Assembly: GCA_032164245.1 (NCBI GenBank)
Contig: JAVMKO010000002.1
Coordinates: 95,059,340 to 95,123,339, forward strand
Length of the DNA: 64,000 nucleotides
Reading direction: 5' to 3'
From: Sternotherus odoratus
Lineage: Eukaryota; Chordata; Testudines; Kinosternidae
Shown here one piece after another: positions 44,891 through 57,800 of the stretch (positions are counted from its first letter, which is position 1; the number at the start of each line of letters is the position of its first letter). The position numbers and the translations under genes are program-made. The notes under the pieces are model-generated. The model made no database searches, was not told where the DNA came from, and saw only the letters and a program-made list of their open reading frames with translations.

Positions 44891-47800
44891 CTTCTAAATA
44901 TATTTTTCCCGTCTTAACTGGTTGAAACTAGTTGGACTTTTAAAAGCACCTTACTGCTAATTGTAATTTAATCAACACTTTAATGGCAATAGATATTCAG
45001 ACTGTTGTAGATTAGTACAACCAGAATATTCTGTAACATTTAATAATCAGTAGGAAACAAACAGGGGGTTTCCTGACTCCATGATAGAGTCCTTAAAATG
45101 AAGTTTTTCAACATTCTGATCCTACTGGGTGCAGAGGAATGCTGTGAAGTGAAACAGAGCAAAGCAGCAGCTGGGATTATGAGACAGAAATGCAGGGAAG
45201 GATGGATAACTCAGGGGAGTCAAGGTTAGGGGAAGGGCTCTCCAGAGCTCCCTTCTGCTGGCTCCAGAAAGGAGTAGTGGTGCTGTCCGCTAAGTGTTTT
45301 CTGCTCATGGCTGCCTGACACCAGTAGATGCAGTGGGTTCGCCTAGAAGGCAACATAGGGCTAAAGTCCATATTCTGCTCAACTCATGGGCAGGTGAACT
45401 GTTAGAGAGGAGTTCCATGGATCCATTTCTTCCCCCAGCACAACTCCATAAAACAAGCTAAGATTTTGCCCATAGAAGCATAGAAAATTAAGAGACTGGA
45501 AAATGTTCACTTCAGTGCGCTTTGCTGATAATTTAATTCCTGGACAGAATGTTAAGGCTGTGCTAAAGCAAGGCAAATTCAGACTGAAGTGTGATACACC
45601 ATTGTTAACTTGCTCCTTTGTGTCCAAGTACTAGAGGGGCCCGGGAACAGATTAAAGCCTGATACTTCACACCTTATGTCAAATAAGTCACCTTACTCAA
45701 GAAAACATTGGCAGCAGCAGCATTTTGTATTTCCTAGTCTTTTGTCAGGTAAAGTCAGAACCTTGTCAACATTGTAGCTTTTTTTTAAGTGCAATTTTCA
45801 TTATTGTGTCATCTTCTGCTTTCCTTCCAGGTTCCTCAGTTTCATTTTGTGCTGTGGTTCAATGAAGCGGTTTCAAGGTCCCTCTAAACGTGCCAGGTTG
45901 TTTCACACACAAATGCACACTTGCAACACAGAATGAAATGGAGGCAGATGAAAGCAAAAGAAACTATTCTTTAGCCACGCTCTGTCTTTTACATGTTATT
46001 CTTAACACACACTGGCAGCCCATGTCCATAAGGCTCCTGTTATGGTAGAAAGTGACTGCTGAATTATTTTGTTTTTCTCATCAGACGTTAAGATATCTAC
46101 TATCATTTCCTAGCTAACCATCCTTCTTCTTGCTCCTCCTTTATAAACAGAGTCTGGAACCATGATATTCCAAGTACTGTATACTCGACACTGCACAGAG
46201 ACTCCTGGTGATCGTAGAACCTATTATAATGAGTGGAGTTGTGTGATATTCAGTACAAACAGAAGGACTGTACTCCATCCCCATTAAGTCCAATGGCATC
46301 ATCTTCAAAATGGCAGGCACCCCCAACTTTAATATTGATGTGAAGCCTACACATGCAGACTCTCCCATGCAATGCTCCACCTGGCTTTGAGCATCAAGCA
46401 TTGCATGGTGGTATATGTTGTCTCTACACATCATCTCTATATTAAAGGAGGAGTGGCTACAAGTACCTTAGCAGAACTCTCTAGGCTGCATTTTCTCTGA
46501 AGCCCACACTTTGGCCACTCTTGCAATGCAAAGCCATTGTCTGAATCTATGAAGTACTTCTTTTGTTAGACTAGAAGGTATGCTGAACTCAAGTGTGCTG
46601 AACAGGAGTCAATTTTCCCCCCTTTAAAATGGTGGCTCTTAATTTTTACATTTACCACACCAAAAAAACAAACAAAAAATCCTTACTTTGACAATAAATC
46701 TTAATTGGGCTTTAAAAAACAAAACCAAACCTGCTTACTTCTAAGTCACGCTCCCATCCTTTTAGCTGGCACATCATAACATAATGGCCTAGAACTAACC
46801 TCAAACAGTCATCCGGAGAAAAACAAAATATTTTCCCATGTCATCACTACTATAGACATACTAACCACAACTATTCAGCCTCTCAATTTGCAGTTTGTAT
46901 TATGATAACTTTACCTAGAAATATTCCAGTTCAAAAACAGAAAGTGCCATGCCAAAGAAACATTCAATGAACTGACAAGCATGGCAGTGCTGGGCTTTTT
47001 TCTACAGAACAAGACATGGAGCGGCGTGATAGCTCACTAGGGACAATAGTTTTCTCCAAAATGCCTAAAAATACTGCTTTGGCCTGGCTTAACAGTCTAA
47101 CGGCAGCATCTTGTGAGGAAGGAGTCCAAGTTTAACCCCTGAGTTTGGTCCCTTGATTGTCAGTCCAAAGGGACCGGGAGTGCTGTGGAGATGAGAAGGA
47201 GCATCTTGAATTTTATGTTGTGGTTCATTCTGATAGACAATTTAAGGAGAGGGTTGATAGGCCCCAGAGGAAGCTGCACTCTGTACTCCTCTGTTAAAGA
47301 GTGGGTTTTCTGTACCGTACTTCGGGAAATAAAATAGGAGAGTTCCCGGGGGGGGGGGGGGAGGGTGAGAGATAGACAGACATAGTAGTGGTGCAAGCAC
47401 ATAGTCATCATGATTCACTCTATATGCTTCAGTTACTTTATCAGTTTTAAAGAGGATAAAAGCAAACCCCTCATTCACTCAGTGCTGTGGTTGAAATTCT
47501 TTACTTACAAGTTTAGACTTTGAAAATCATATGCACACACTCTCAGACAGACTTAAAAATATTCTCAAGTGGCACCAGGGCTTATGACACCACCCCCAGA
47601 AGAGACTAAGATGACACAAAGGTTGGGCTCTGACACTGCTATGTGTTTTTTGGCAGGAGGAGTCTGATTATGATTGTGAAAACTTTGCAGAGAAGGATTA
47701 GAAGGAAGCCTGAACAGTAGAGATTAAGTTGTTTAGATAGGGATAGCAAACTGAGAAAAAGGACAAAATAATCCCTGAGGGTGCTATCAAGACATATGGC

Positions 47801-48276
47801 AACTTTATTCTGCCCAGTGTACTGATTTACTATCCCTCAGTAACAGTCGCATCCATACCGTTCAGGTCTCCCTACAATCTGTTAAACAGCGTTGGCTTCT
47901 GTGAGCTGCAACTGTGATGTCAGAATTAATACAGTGTTGCAGGGATTGCTTTAAGTGACTGTTACTTGCAGTTATGCAGTTCAACCACTAGATGACTGTG
48001 CATACTGCAGGTTTCAAAAAAGGAGGTGGTCTCTGCTCCAGGAACAGACAAAGTTGGAAGTCAGCTACCTCTGTGTTTAGAGACTATTGCTGTTCTCCCT
48101 AAGAACCACTGTTACCCAAAGTACAACCCGAATTCCTGAGACACAGTGTGCCAGCTTCCTTCTTGTGGGCATAGGGAAATGCATTTTCAATCCCCTGTGA
48201 CTGCACGGGAGTGATGCTGGAGGGTACAGTTTCCCTATTGGAACAGCAGATTTCAAACACTCAGGCTATATATAAA
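44891..48276. other. Unannotated; 14-G run
   Basis: About 3.4 kb without recognised repeats. A run of 14 G occupies 47348-47361. A pyrimidine-rich acceptor-like site lies at about 45814-45830, but no open exon with support follows it. Confidence 0.45.
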
Positions 48277-48399
48277 CAGGGTGACCAGATAGCACCTATG
48301 AAAAAACAGGACGAGAGTGGGGGGTAATAGGTGTCTATATAAGAAAAAGTCCCCAGAAACGGGACTGTCCCTTTGAAAACAGGACATCTGGTCAGCCTA
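48277..48399. mobile_element. Palindromic MITE (cagggtgaccagat ends)
   Basis: 123 bp with left end cagggtgaccagat and right end atctggtcagccta, an inverted match over about 12 bp. The centre pairs around gtgtctatataag and aagtccccagaaacgggact. It matches a frequent turtle MITE type. Flanking TA-rich sequence prevents a clear duplication call. Confidence 0.75.
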
Positions 48400-49320
48400 T
48401 ATCTGAAGCTGCTGAAGAACTGCACTCAACCAGTGCATCAGCCCACTCTTTGCACTTTTGATCTCCAGGGGTCATGTGGCTGACTTGGGCTGATACGTCC
48501 CCACTCCAAGCAGACTTTCTGTCACTGGGGGTCTGCAGCTGAGGTTGGTTACTGACTTAAAAACAATGTGGGCAGGATATGTGACTGTAATCCCCACATC
48601 CAATGCTATAAATACAGTCACACGATTCTGAGTGGGTTTTTAGCATCAGGTTCCCTCACCGCAATGATCTGTAGGAGGCTCAATCTGCAGTTCTCCAAAT
48701 ACTGAGCTGAGCATTCCTCTGCTTTATTAAGACCAATCCATGTCCGTGAACACACTGCAGATAATGTGCACGGAGCTCATGTTCTGGAAACCAGAGCCAA
48801 TTGGAGTATAAAATCTGAACTGCATGTGTCTAATTATTCATCATAGGCTACAAGCTCTGTTTTCACCAATCTTACCGATGTTTTAAGGAGGCCTCAGGTA
48901 GATGAACATGAATACTGTAAGTTACATCTATGTGCTTGGTAAAGTGGCTCACTTTGGTTTCAGTACTGTAGCACAGTAATTATACTATGGGCCTCCCAAA
49001 AAGCACTATACACTATTTATTCGGCAAGAATGACTGGATGCTAAGTCAAGTATTGAAAATCTCACCAGTAAAACAAAAGAGTCAATCTACACGCTCCAGT
49101 TTCAAAATGACAAACAAAAAATCAAGGCTGTAATTTTTTGTTTGATTTTATGATATTTTCAGTTTTTCTATTGAAGAAGAGAATATATATTTCAAATCAT
49201 ACTTAATATCTCACTCCTCTGCTTTAAACTTCCATTACACATCTACCACACCATGTGTTTTTCATTGGCATCTTTTATATAAAAATACGACATGCGATTC
49301 ACAATTGCTTATACTGTATA
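48400..49320. other. No recognisable feature
   Basis: Spacer. Nothing recognisable. Confidence 0.5.
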
Positions 49321-49490
49321 GGGCCACAATTCAGGAAAGCATTCCTATTCTGGATACAATTTAAGCATAAGCTTAATTTTAAATCAACTAAATCTATGGG
49401 GGGAGGGGGAGATTTATGTGTGTACTTAGAGGCTGTCCCAAAAAGGGACGGACTTAAATATGCACTTAAGCGCTTTTCTGTATCAGGGCC
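49321..49490. repeat. Foldback repeat (gggcctgattcag type), long copy
   Basis: 170 bp with left arm gggccacaattcaggaaagc and right arm gcttttctgtatcagggcc. Inner arms pair aatttaagcataagctta with atgcacttaagc. A G-rich, decayed centre lies near 49396-49410. It is the largest uninterrupted copy of this family here. Confidence 0.68.
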
Positions 49491-50295
49491 TGTATGTCCA
49501 TGCTGCTAATAGATATAGCTTGTAACATATCCCATCTGCCTAACACAGAAGTGAAGGAGGGTAGCAGAGACTACATATTGTGAGGAAAGTGAGTTAGCTC
49601 AGGGAAACCAGAAATCTCTGGGCAGACAATGATTGTTTAATTAGAAAGAAGCTTAACACATATGGGGCAGTTTAAGAGATGAATCTCACAAGGAATGAGA
49701 GTCAGAAAAGTTGCTCAAGATGGTGGGGCCATGTGGGACATGACTCTATTGTCTACTGTAAAAAGAGAAGTGGAGAGAGAGAGGAGGAAAAGAGAGAAAG
49801 AGGAGGGGAGAGGAGAGGAGATGGAAGAGAAAATCTAGTGGCTGGAGAGCAGAGAGAACAGGTGGGATGATAAAAAAAGGGAAGAAGGGAAGACGGAAAT
49901 TAAAGGAGACGTATAAAATGAGGGTGTCAGAAATTAAAGGTGTTGCAGTACCATTTCAATCAATGAGAGGTGAAATATAAAAGGTTCAGGTATTTGGTTC
50001 ATATATGCATAGAAAAGTCTGGGTGTTTATCCACAGTATATCCATACTTTTGTCAATAAAATCAGGCATGACATCTTGTGAGAACAGCTTTTCATGAAAC
50101 TTCCATTGCCATCTGCTTTTGGTCATTTTGGAAATACTGTAAGAATACCTGTTTTGTTGTATATCAGTATTTCTGCTTCCAGTCCCAAACGAAATGTCAA
50201 AAGAACATGATAATAGCCAATGAAAAAGGAGAAAAGACTTCAGATGATGTCTGAGGTATAACAAGAACCATGGAAGGAAATGTAAAGAGGTAAGA
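49491..50295. other. Unannotated; purine-rich tract
   Basis: A GA-rich tract occupies about 49768-49835. No repeat family or exon recognised. Confidence 0.5.
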
Positions 50296-50303
50296 ATTTA
50301 GGT

Positions 50304-50752
50304 CCGTGGTCTCCAAACTTTTTGAGACGAGGGCCATATTAGATTTTTGAAGGGGCTTTGTGGGCCGCTGCCAGGCCCCCCCCCCCCCCGTTTTCTCCTC
50401 CAGTCACGCCGCTGCCGTGCTCCCCCCTCTTGTTCCTCCGGCCTCTGCCATGGCCCCTGCCTTTGCTCCTCTGGCCTCTGCCGCAGCCCCCCGCCTCTAC
50501 GCCTCTGGCTGCGCCGCTTGGGCACTCACCCCTTTGCTCCTCCAGCCATGCTGCTGCCACGACCCCCCCTCTTTGCTCCTCCAGCCACACCATGGGGGCC
50601 CCATCCCTCTGCACATGGGGCCACCGGCAGCAGCTCGCATGGGGGGCCAGCGGTGGCTTCTCCGCGTGCCTGCTCAACTGGGGTCTGGGTGGCCAGACAA
50701 ATCGATGCCACAGGTCGGATCTGGCCCCTGGGCCGTAGTTTGGAGACCCCTG
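50304..50752. mobile_element. GC-rich non-autonomous hAT element
   Basis: A 449-bp element whose left end reads ccgtggtctccaaacttttt and whose right end reads ccgtagtttggagacccctg. The 8-mers atttaggt (50296-50303) and gtttaggt (50753-50760) are a near-perfect target duplication (7 of 8). A 14-C run occupies 50376-50389. Large frames on both strands here are compositional and encode nothing recognisable. Confidence 0.85.
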
Positions 50753-50760
50753 GTTTAGGT

Positions 50761-51352
50761 TGAATATGATCAAACATATTCTTATTCATATTCATTAGGC
50801 TGTAGCATGTAGTTTCTTAAAGGAAGTGGTGGAAACCCTTGGAGTTCTGGACATTTGAAACTAGATGGGTCAAAACTCTTGAAAATACACTGTAGGGAAC
50901 AATCCTGTGTTGTCAGGAAAATGGACTGGCTAACTTACATTAATAGCTCCTTTGCACCTCCAACTTTAATGAATTTATGAAAGAAGGATGTACAGAAGAG
51001 CACAAAAATAAAATAATAATAAATTAAAGGTTAATAACCAAAAGGTCTGAAGCCAGTTTGCAAGTTTGATTCAAGTTTTGGGTTTTGAGCAAAAGTTCAC
51101 AGCTGATTCTTAATGGATGTTTGCTCATCCATTACAATGAGCCACAGCAGGATAAACCTGAAGTAACCAATTTAGGAACCAATCTACATATATAGACTGT
51201 AAGTTCTTTGGGCCAGAAACCAAAGAGGCCAGAGTAAGCTGTTCACCTTTTTTACACGTCAGATGAAAGGATAAAGTCCTTCCACAAATATTTCCATCCT
51301 AAAATTCAACTTGCAAATCACCTTTCTTTTGTTAAAAAAGAGCTCATGCTTA
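50761..51352. other. No recognisable feature
   Basis: AT-rich spacer. Nothing recognisable. Confidence 0.5.
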
Positions 51353-51452
51353 CAGCCCTTCAAATCTGTGGATATCCACTTTATATCTGTATCCGTGGAT
51401 AACCGCGGATCACGGATTAGATGCAGATACAAATTTTGTATCCCTGCAGGGC
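51353..51452. mobile_element. Short foldback/MITE (agccct...agggct)
   Basis: About 100 bp with ends cagcccttcaaatctgtgg and tccctgcagggct. It contains repeated gatatcc, atccgtggat and ccgcggatcacggatt motifs that form small stems. It resembles a turtle element rich in gcggatat motifs. Ends are approximate. Confidence 0.5.
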
Positions 51453-52484
51453 TCTATTCAAGCCTACTAGTCAGTAGCTAAATTTTATTACTGTACTAGT
51501 CTCTCGCCCCAAAGTAACCTATCTAGACATTATCAGGGTTCACAGGTCAATGGAAACTTCTGAGTCAAATCTACATATATCACCAAGTGCAAGATACAAA
51601 GTACTGGTAACACTCAGACAGCAGCTCCCACATATCTTTTTATGCTTATTCTCTCAGCCATGAAGATTGGTTAGTCAAATTTAAATCTCTCTTTTTTATA
51701 TACAATAAAAGCTAAACCCAGCATCCAAGCATACAAAATAAACACTTGCTCCCTACAACAGGATTTACTAAACATGAGATATTGCATTAGCCTTCCCACA
51801 ATTTTATTACTATTATAGTGCCATCAGTTACAAAGCAATATGAAGTAAGAGAGCTGTGCCAAACAAGTAAACAGCTTCCTGCACCAAAAGGCGAGCACTA
51901 TAAAGAGACAAGCTGGCATAATACAGAATATAAGGCAATAAAATATAGATATGGAGTAGGGTGGCCATCGTAACTGCAACATGTCACAATACAAATGGAC
52001 ATGAGGAGAATGAGGGAACTTAATCTACATTAAGTGGAAAGCAGTGGGACCAAGACACAGAGTTAGATAGAAATAACAGAAACAAAGGGCATATTTACTA
52101 AAAGTGATGTTTTGGAAGTGGGGAGCGGCAGTATATGGATGGCAGGAGAGCTGAGGTGAAGATGCCAGGTGAGACATGGATGCCCTGAAAAAAAGGAGCT
52201 TGAACTTTATGCAGAAGAGGAAAGCAAGAAGACATGGTCAGAGCAGCATGAAAAGGAAATGGAAACAGCAGCAGCATTCTGAGGAATACTGGAAGGCCAG
52301 AAAGCAAACGATTGTGTTACTAAAGTTAGAGAACTTGGGCATTGACTTGTCTCTTAGCTGGTAGGAAGGAAACAAAGAGAAGAATTTCAAAGATATTGTA
52401 GAAACCAAGAGATGTCACACTCATTTAAAGAGAGAAGACTTTCCCTTAAATAACCAAACAATTAGTCATTGGGTTTTCTGTTAT
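51453..52484. other. No recognisable feature
   Basis: AT-rich spacer. Nothing recognisable. Confidence 0.5.
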
Positions 52485-52660
52485 TATGTATTATTAGTAT
52501 TGTGATAGGGGAAAAAGGCCCTCAATCAGATGTTAGGGATGGCTCCATTGTGCTAGGCACTGTACACACCTCCTGATATTTGATCATAATCTGAGTATTG
52601 TGAGAGACAGGGTATGACAAGTGGATACAAAAAACAGACAAGGAAAGCAAAGATGTCCTC
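52485..52660. repeat. Ancient SINE/LINE 3' segment
   Basis: Contains tattattagtattgtgatag, ctccattgtgctaggcactg and acaagtggatacaaaaaaca, a longer version of the old amniote CORE-SINE/L2-type segment at 44625. Diverged and without flanking duplication. Confidence 0.6.
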
Positions 52661-53030
52661 TTCAAGCTAGAGTTGGGCCTGAATCAAAACAAATCTAAGC
52701 AACTCTGAACTTTGAGGAAGATGGGATTTGGATCCTAACTTTGTGACTGGGTTTTAGTGCATCTCAAAACCAAAAAAATCGGATCTGAACACCAGCAGAT
52801 TTTGGAAAGTTTGGATCAATATGCTTTTTCCTCTGCCCAACACTACTTAAAACTCCAAGGGAAACTCCCTCAGGGACGCATTGTTCTAACTTCAGTTATG
52901 GTTTGATTGGACTTTAAAATCTGACCATGTTTCATGCATCACGTATTAGTAAAACATCACAAATTAAAACTCACCATGTTTTGCCCCAACATCACATTGC
53001 AATTATTTTGCAACTTTATTCATCACAAGG
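52661..53030. repeat. Possible decayed foldback repeat
   Basis: Around 52675-52820 the arms ggatttggatcctaac and gaaagtttggatcaa with a central gtttt run suggest a worn reptilian foldback related to the trace at 16360-16450. Ends cannot be fixed. The rest is featureless. Confidence 0.3.
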
Positions 53031-53115
53031 GGCCAAATTCTTCTGACAGTTAGATCTTTGCACCCCCCTTTGAATAGGGTACACAAAGGTGTTATCAAGG
53101 GCTGAATTTCAGAAT
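53031..53115. repeat. Foldback repeat (ggccaaattctgcc type), decayed
   Basis: Begins ggggccaaattcttctgaca and ends near gggctgaatttcag, an imperfect inverted match with the same theme as 41451. Confidence 0.45.
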
Positions 53116-54501
53116 TCTGCTGATTCATCTATGCCAAGCAGCATGGGGAGTGCTCCCAAGAAGGGGGCTCCATTGACACATGCTCCAGACACAAGGACTG
53201 CTGGAGAACTATATCCAGGGTGTTGAAGGCCACACAATAGACACAAAACTGAGTTTGCATAAGTCAATTTTCAGTTTTAGCAACAGTGAAATCATACCCA
53301 GTGTGCATATCAGACAGTGAATTGGACAGAGCGCTTTACTGTTTATGATATTCTAAAGTTTTGAAGCAGGAGGAATAAAAAATTATAGCCCCTGGCCTGC
53401 ATTATCGCTCAAGCCTTAAAATACTAACCAAATCAATAAAGTTTGAAGTCAGACCTTTTAAGAAGCTCCACGCTGCTGTAACTATTTATTTTGTTGAAAG
53501 GCTTTTTCGAAAAACACCTCACATTACTTTTAAGCTTCACCTTTGGAGCTAGCCTTTTCCAACACAAGGTCACTTATCTGCTTTCTGGTTTCTCTTTTTG
53601 ACCATGGAGAAGCACTGCTCTCTTGCTTCAGCATTCCAGTCCTGACAAAGAAAGTAGGCCGCCCACTGAGCCTGCACAGATCATCTGGTAGGATCATGGC
53701 CCAAGTTTGTAACAGAGAAACTCATCCACTGTACTCAGGATGATAAAGAGGTGGGCTCATTTTAAACTGCCATTTGCATTCTCACCCTGGCGATCCATTC
53801 ATTCACCTACCACTTTCTCCCAGCCGCTGTCTGTATTCTTAAATCCTGACTGAGGGTTAGTTTAAGACAATGCTTTGAACAAGTTGTCCAGTTAATTCAT
53901 CCTGGCAAATCCCTATCTGGTTCAGTGAAATCTATCCTCAACATTCAGAGGGGACACAGGTGAGATTCTACAATTAAATAGAAAAATCATCTATGCACTA
54001 TTTTTATTCATGTGGTTTACATAAAACGGCAAATCCACTGGTGATAAAGTAAAAAGTTAGCTTTTCCCCTCTCCTTAAAGACCAGCTAATATTAGCTACT
54101 CCCATATGGGACTAAGCGGAGCCAGCCTAGACCAAACATCGCTTCTCACAGCGAAGCATCTCTCTCTAGTATAGAAGGCATTAAGTCAATGTTTATGCAA
54201 TAATCTGTTAGTGAAGCAAGTAAGCAGAACCAGGAATTCCAAGACTCAAGTCTCATTGGTGTTACTATTTTATATTACTACAACACATGCCAAGTTTGGG
54301 CATTTTAAATTACGAAGCCTGTTATCACACATTACTTTATCTGTATTCCACATAACTGCTTAACTGAGTGCTCTGATAAGAATTTCTAAAATGTGTGCTA
54401 TATGTTTTAGAACAGCAAACTCTTCCTCTTCGAGTCCGACCCAGCCATTTTGGTTAACAAGGCTTTCTCCACGCTTTCAAAATGCTGTCCACTGACTTAA
54501 A
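53116..54501. other. No recognisable feature
   Basis: Spacer. Nothing recognisable. Confidence 0.5.
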
Positions 54502-54681
54502 ACCATGTCTACTCGGCAATAAAACTCCTCTGGCTGGCCCCCATGATGGGGGGGAGGGGAGGATCACAGAGCCTGGGTTCCAGCCTGCACCTGAACCTCT
54601 ACACTGCAATTTTATAGCCCCACGCCTAGACTCAGCTAACACAGGCCAGCCAGAGGTGTTTCACTGCAGTGTATTCAGACC
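54502..54681. mobile_element. MITE with gcaataaaac ends, shortened copy
   Basis: The left end (gtctactcggcaataaaact, then cctctggctggcc) pairs with the complement of the right end (ggccagccagaggtgtttca) over about 35-39 bp. The interior is G-rich and internally deleted. A longer copy of the family is at 61438-61674. I recall this type from turtle genomes. No clear target duplication. Confidence 0.75.
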
Positions 54682-54717
54682 CTTCATGACTGCAGATCAA
54701 GCATCCCATTCTGGAAT

Positions 54718-54802
54718 GAAGGCACAGCCTTCCCTACCCCGCCCTCTGCATAATTTTGACTCCCAATGTGGCCCTCGGGCCAAAACATTTGCCTACCCCT
54801 GT
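54718..54802. mobile_element. hAT terminal fragment
   Basis: About 85 bp ending tttgcctacccctg, with aatgtggccctcgggccaaa before it. It is the same terminal type as the nested element ending at 13211. Only one end is present, so this is a solo fragment. Confidence 0.65.
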
Positions 54803-57800
54803 CCTAAGGACTATCAACAAGTTGGTCCAAAAAGAGGCCTAAGTATCACCCTATGGGCTTGATTCACCAAGCATTAATGCACCTTGTAAGGGAGAAGAAT
54901 CAGGAATTCAAGCAACCAAAACAAATTACTTGCCAAAAATAGCATACGTTCTGTGCTTTTTGTATTCACTTTTTACATCCCCAGACACATGGTGACATAC
55001 ATATACACACATACATACACATACACAGCCTATTCATTCCCAACTGCACTTCTCAGGGATGTTCCAGTCAGGGGAACAAAGCAGAAAGCAAGAGCCATTT
55101 CCAGCACACTACTATGCAGAGCAAGAAGAGTTTTGTTGTTTTCATTTATTTTAAATAGACCAAAGCTGTTCAGTTACTAACTTTTGAAAATTGGCTCCAG
55201 TATGTTCAGTAACTTTATTTTAAGCAACGTTTTATAACAAACCTATCTGCTTCTTAATGTTCATGAGCACAATTAGAACTGGGAATATATTAAAATACCA
55301 AATTATAACAATTACCCACCCCTGGGTTTTATCATGTAACCCTAAATTACCGTCAGAGTCAAAATATTAACAACTTTTACATACGGTAGCACCAATCAAA
55401 ACAAAACATCCCAAATCTCTTTCAGCATTTTGTGCTAATCAGATAAAATTAACACTCAATCAATCAGCTTCATTAGAATAGAATCTTATGTGTAAAGCAA
55501 TGGGTGAAGAGATACAGTAGGTCTTTAACATAGCTGTCCGTTAGTTATGGTGCCCTATTTTGGGTGATACATGGATGCGATTTCTAAATTTTCATTTGGT
55601 AAGAATCACATTTGTGGGGGAGGTACACAGATAACTAACTAGGTTGCCCACCCCGATATAAGCCCTTGGCCAACTTTCTGCAAATCTTGGAGGATGGCTA
55701 AAGTGGGTAGGTGAAGTGGCAATATTGCTTCTAAACATACCAGGCTAGGGATGCCATTTGATTTCTGCCTTATGCACCTGATGGTGTGGGAAGGATGATG
55801 ATAATGATGATCGGAAGAGTGGGGTGTAAAGCTGTAAAAAAAAAAAAAAAATCAAACTCCTTTAAATTTCATTTCCCTTTTCCATCAATTGTTATGGTGT
55901 CTGGGATTTCTTGTTCCTCACCCACTCTCTGCCCTCTTGGAACTCCAAAGCATCATGTCTAGAATCAGAGCCATAATAGAAAATTAGTATTTGTCAGCAC
56001 TGGCAGGATCTTACTTGGCTCAACAGTCTTTGGTGATCTGGGGGACGGTACGGAAGAGGGCTGTTACAAGGCGTATGGGTGCTTGTTCAGTATCTTCCCT
56101 AACACCGCGTGCCCTCATTGCAGTTCACCAGGTCTCCTGAGACTACCTCTTAATATGCCATCTGGTAAACCTTCAATATCTGAGCCCCTTTACTCACTGA
56201 ACTACAGCTAGAGCAACGGGAAAGAAAATGATGGGTCAGTTCCCACGGCCTCTTCTTGAGCCAAAGAACTGCAGGAGGCTAACAGATCAATACATGATGT
56301 TTACTGCCATGTAGTATGTGCTGAAGTTTACAGCACAACAGTTTTCATTGTATGTTCTTTTTCAGAGGGATACTCTCTTATTATGCTTGTCCTGTACTTG
56401 TTTTTATTCTGTTGTACAGCATCCTAAGTGCTTTGGCAGATGAAGGGGGAGAAGGGAACACTATATTAATTGCTATATATTTATGGTACTTTGCCAAGTA
56501 AAAACACTAACCAGAGGGACAAAGTGATTTGGAAGTGGGAAAGTCTAAGGGTGCCTGTAGGAAAGAGAGAACTAGATCAGAATCAAAGCAATAACGGATC
56601 GATTGAAGACCACAGCTTCAATGAATTTAACACAAGGCACCATTGTGAGGATGGGTGGACACAGTAGCTCACTCTCTTTTTGCAAACAAGATCAGGAATA
56701 TAAAGACAACTTTCCAAGCCAAACATCTGCAAATTGATGGGTTTCACTAGTTAACTGTAATGGGAATGGAGCTTGTACCTGTCTGTCTGTCTGCCCTGGG
56801 GGGATTAAACTTACTGTAACTTAGCCTGTAATAAAAGTAAAAAAAATCAGTTAAACATGAAATGGATATAAGAGGTGTTGCCTTAATCCTGGAATCTGAG
56901 TGCATGAGGAAGATACACTGCTTGGCTTCAGTTCAACCGGAGTTGATTTTACTTTTAACAAAGCTGCCTAAGACTCATGATCTCAACACAAAACAAACAC
57001 ACAGCCCTCATCTAACCCTCCACCCCCAAATACAAAGTATAATGTGTCAGCTGCTGCAGTCCTCTCCCTACACTGTACTTCCTCCTGTCAATTATCCCGA
57101 ACTGAGCATCAAACTCACTCCCAGCTCACACAAGCTTGGTGTTACCTCAGGTTTGTTTTTGTAAATTATTTACATCAGAAATGCTGAGACAGGACATTGA
57201 GGAAACATGGTACATTTGCCAAAGAAACAAGCTGCTCACGGATTAAAGCTTAAAGCACAATTTTTCAGTGGTGTGCCTTTCTGAGGTTTCCCCCTCATAT
57301 TGTGTCTCACACATCAGCTCTGTTCACAAATTTCCACTTACCAAGAAATCCAGCATCCCATATGTCAGTCCAGACATAATGACTTTCCTACCAGGCCTGC
57401 CTGACATTTTTTTGGCCTTACTTTTTTTTAATTCTTCAGCAGAGTTCACTATTGAAAGATGTCTGAAATCTACAAGGCAGTAAAAGGAAGAGAACTACTA
57501 GTGCACCCCTGTTCAGAGTGAAGGCTAACCAGCCTGGAAGCTAACGGACAGTCCATAAGATCCTCTTCCATCCTCATACAAAAATAAAATTAAACAGACC
57601 TTTTCTATTGCCACTGGTTGCAGTAAACTTGATTTGTGATAGTAGGAAGAGCAGCTTTATTATTTAAAGAGTAGCTTGGCGAATCCATTATAGCTAAATG
57701 AACGACTACATCTCTGTAGGTTATGTCAATCTGTCTCTAGCTCTGACATGTTGACAGGGAAATAAGCTAAGAGCAATCTTGGTAACTTGCTTCTTCATCA

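Noticed and set aside
45814..45900. Exon after a pyrimidine-rich acceptor-like site
   Set aside because: The tract and AG look good, but the open frame after it closes within about 20 codons and no donor or neighbouring exon supports it.
49768..49835. Structured purine-rich regulatory element
   Set aside because: Simple GA-rich low complexity with no partner sequence or bounded structure.
50298..50795. Frames of 89-144 codons on both strands
   Set aside because: They lie inside the GC-rich hAT at 50304-50752, where stop codons are rare because of composition.
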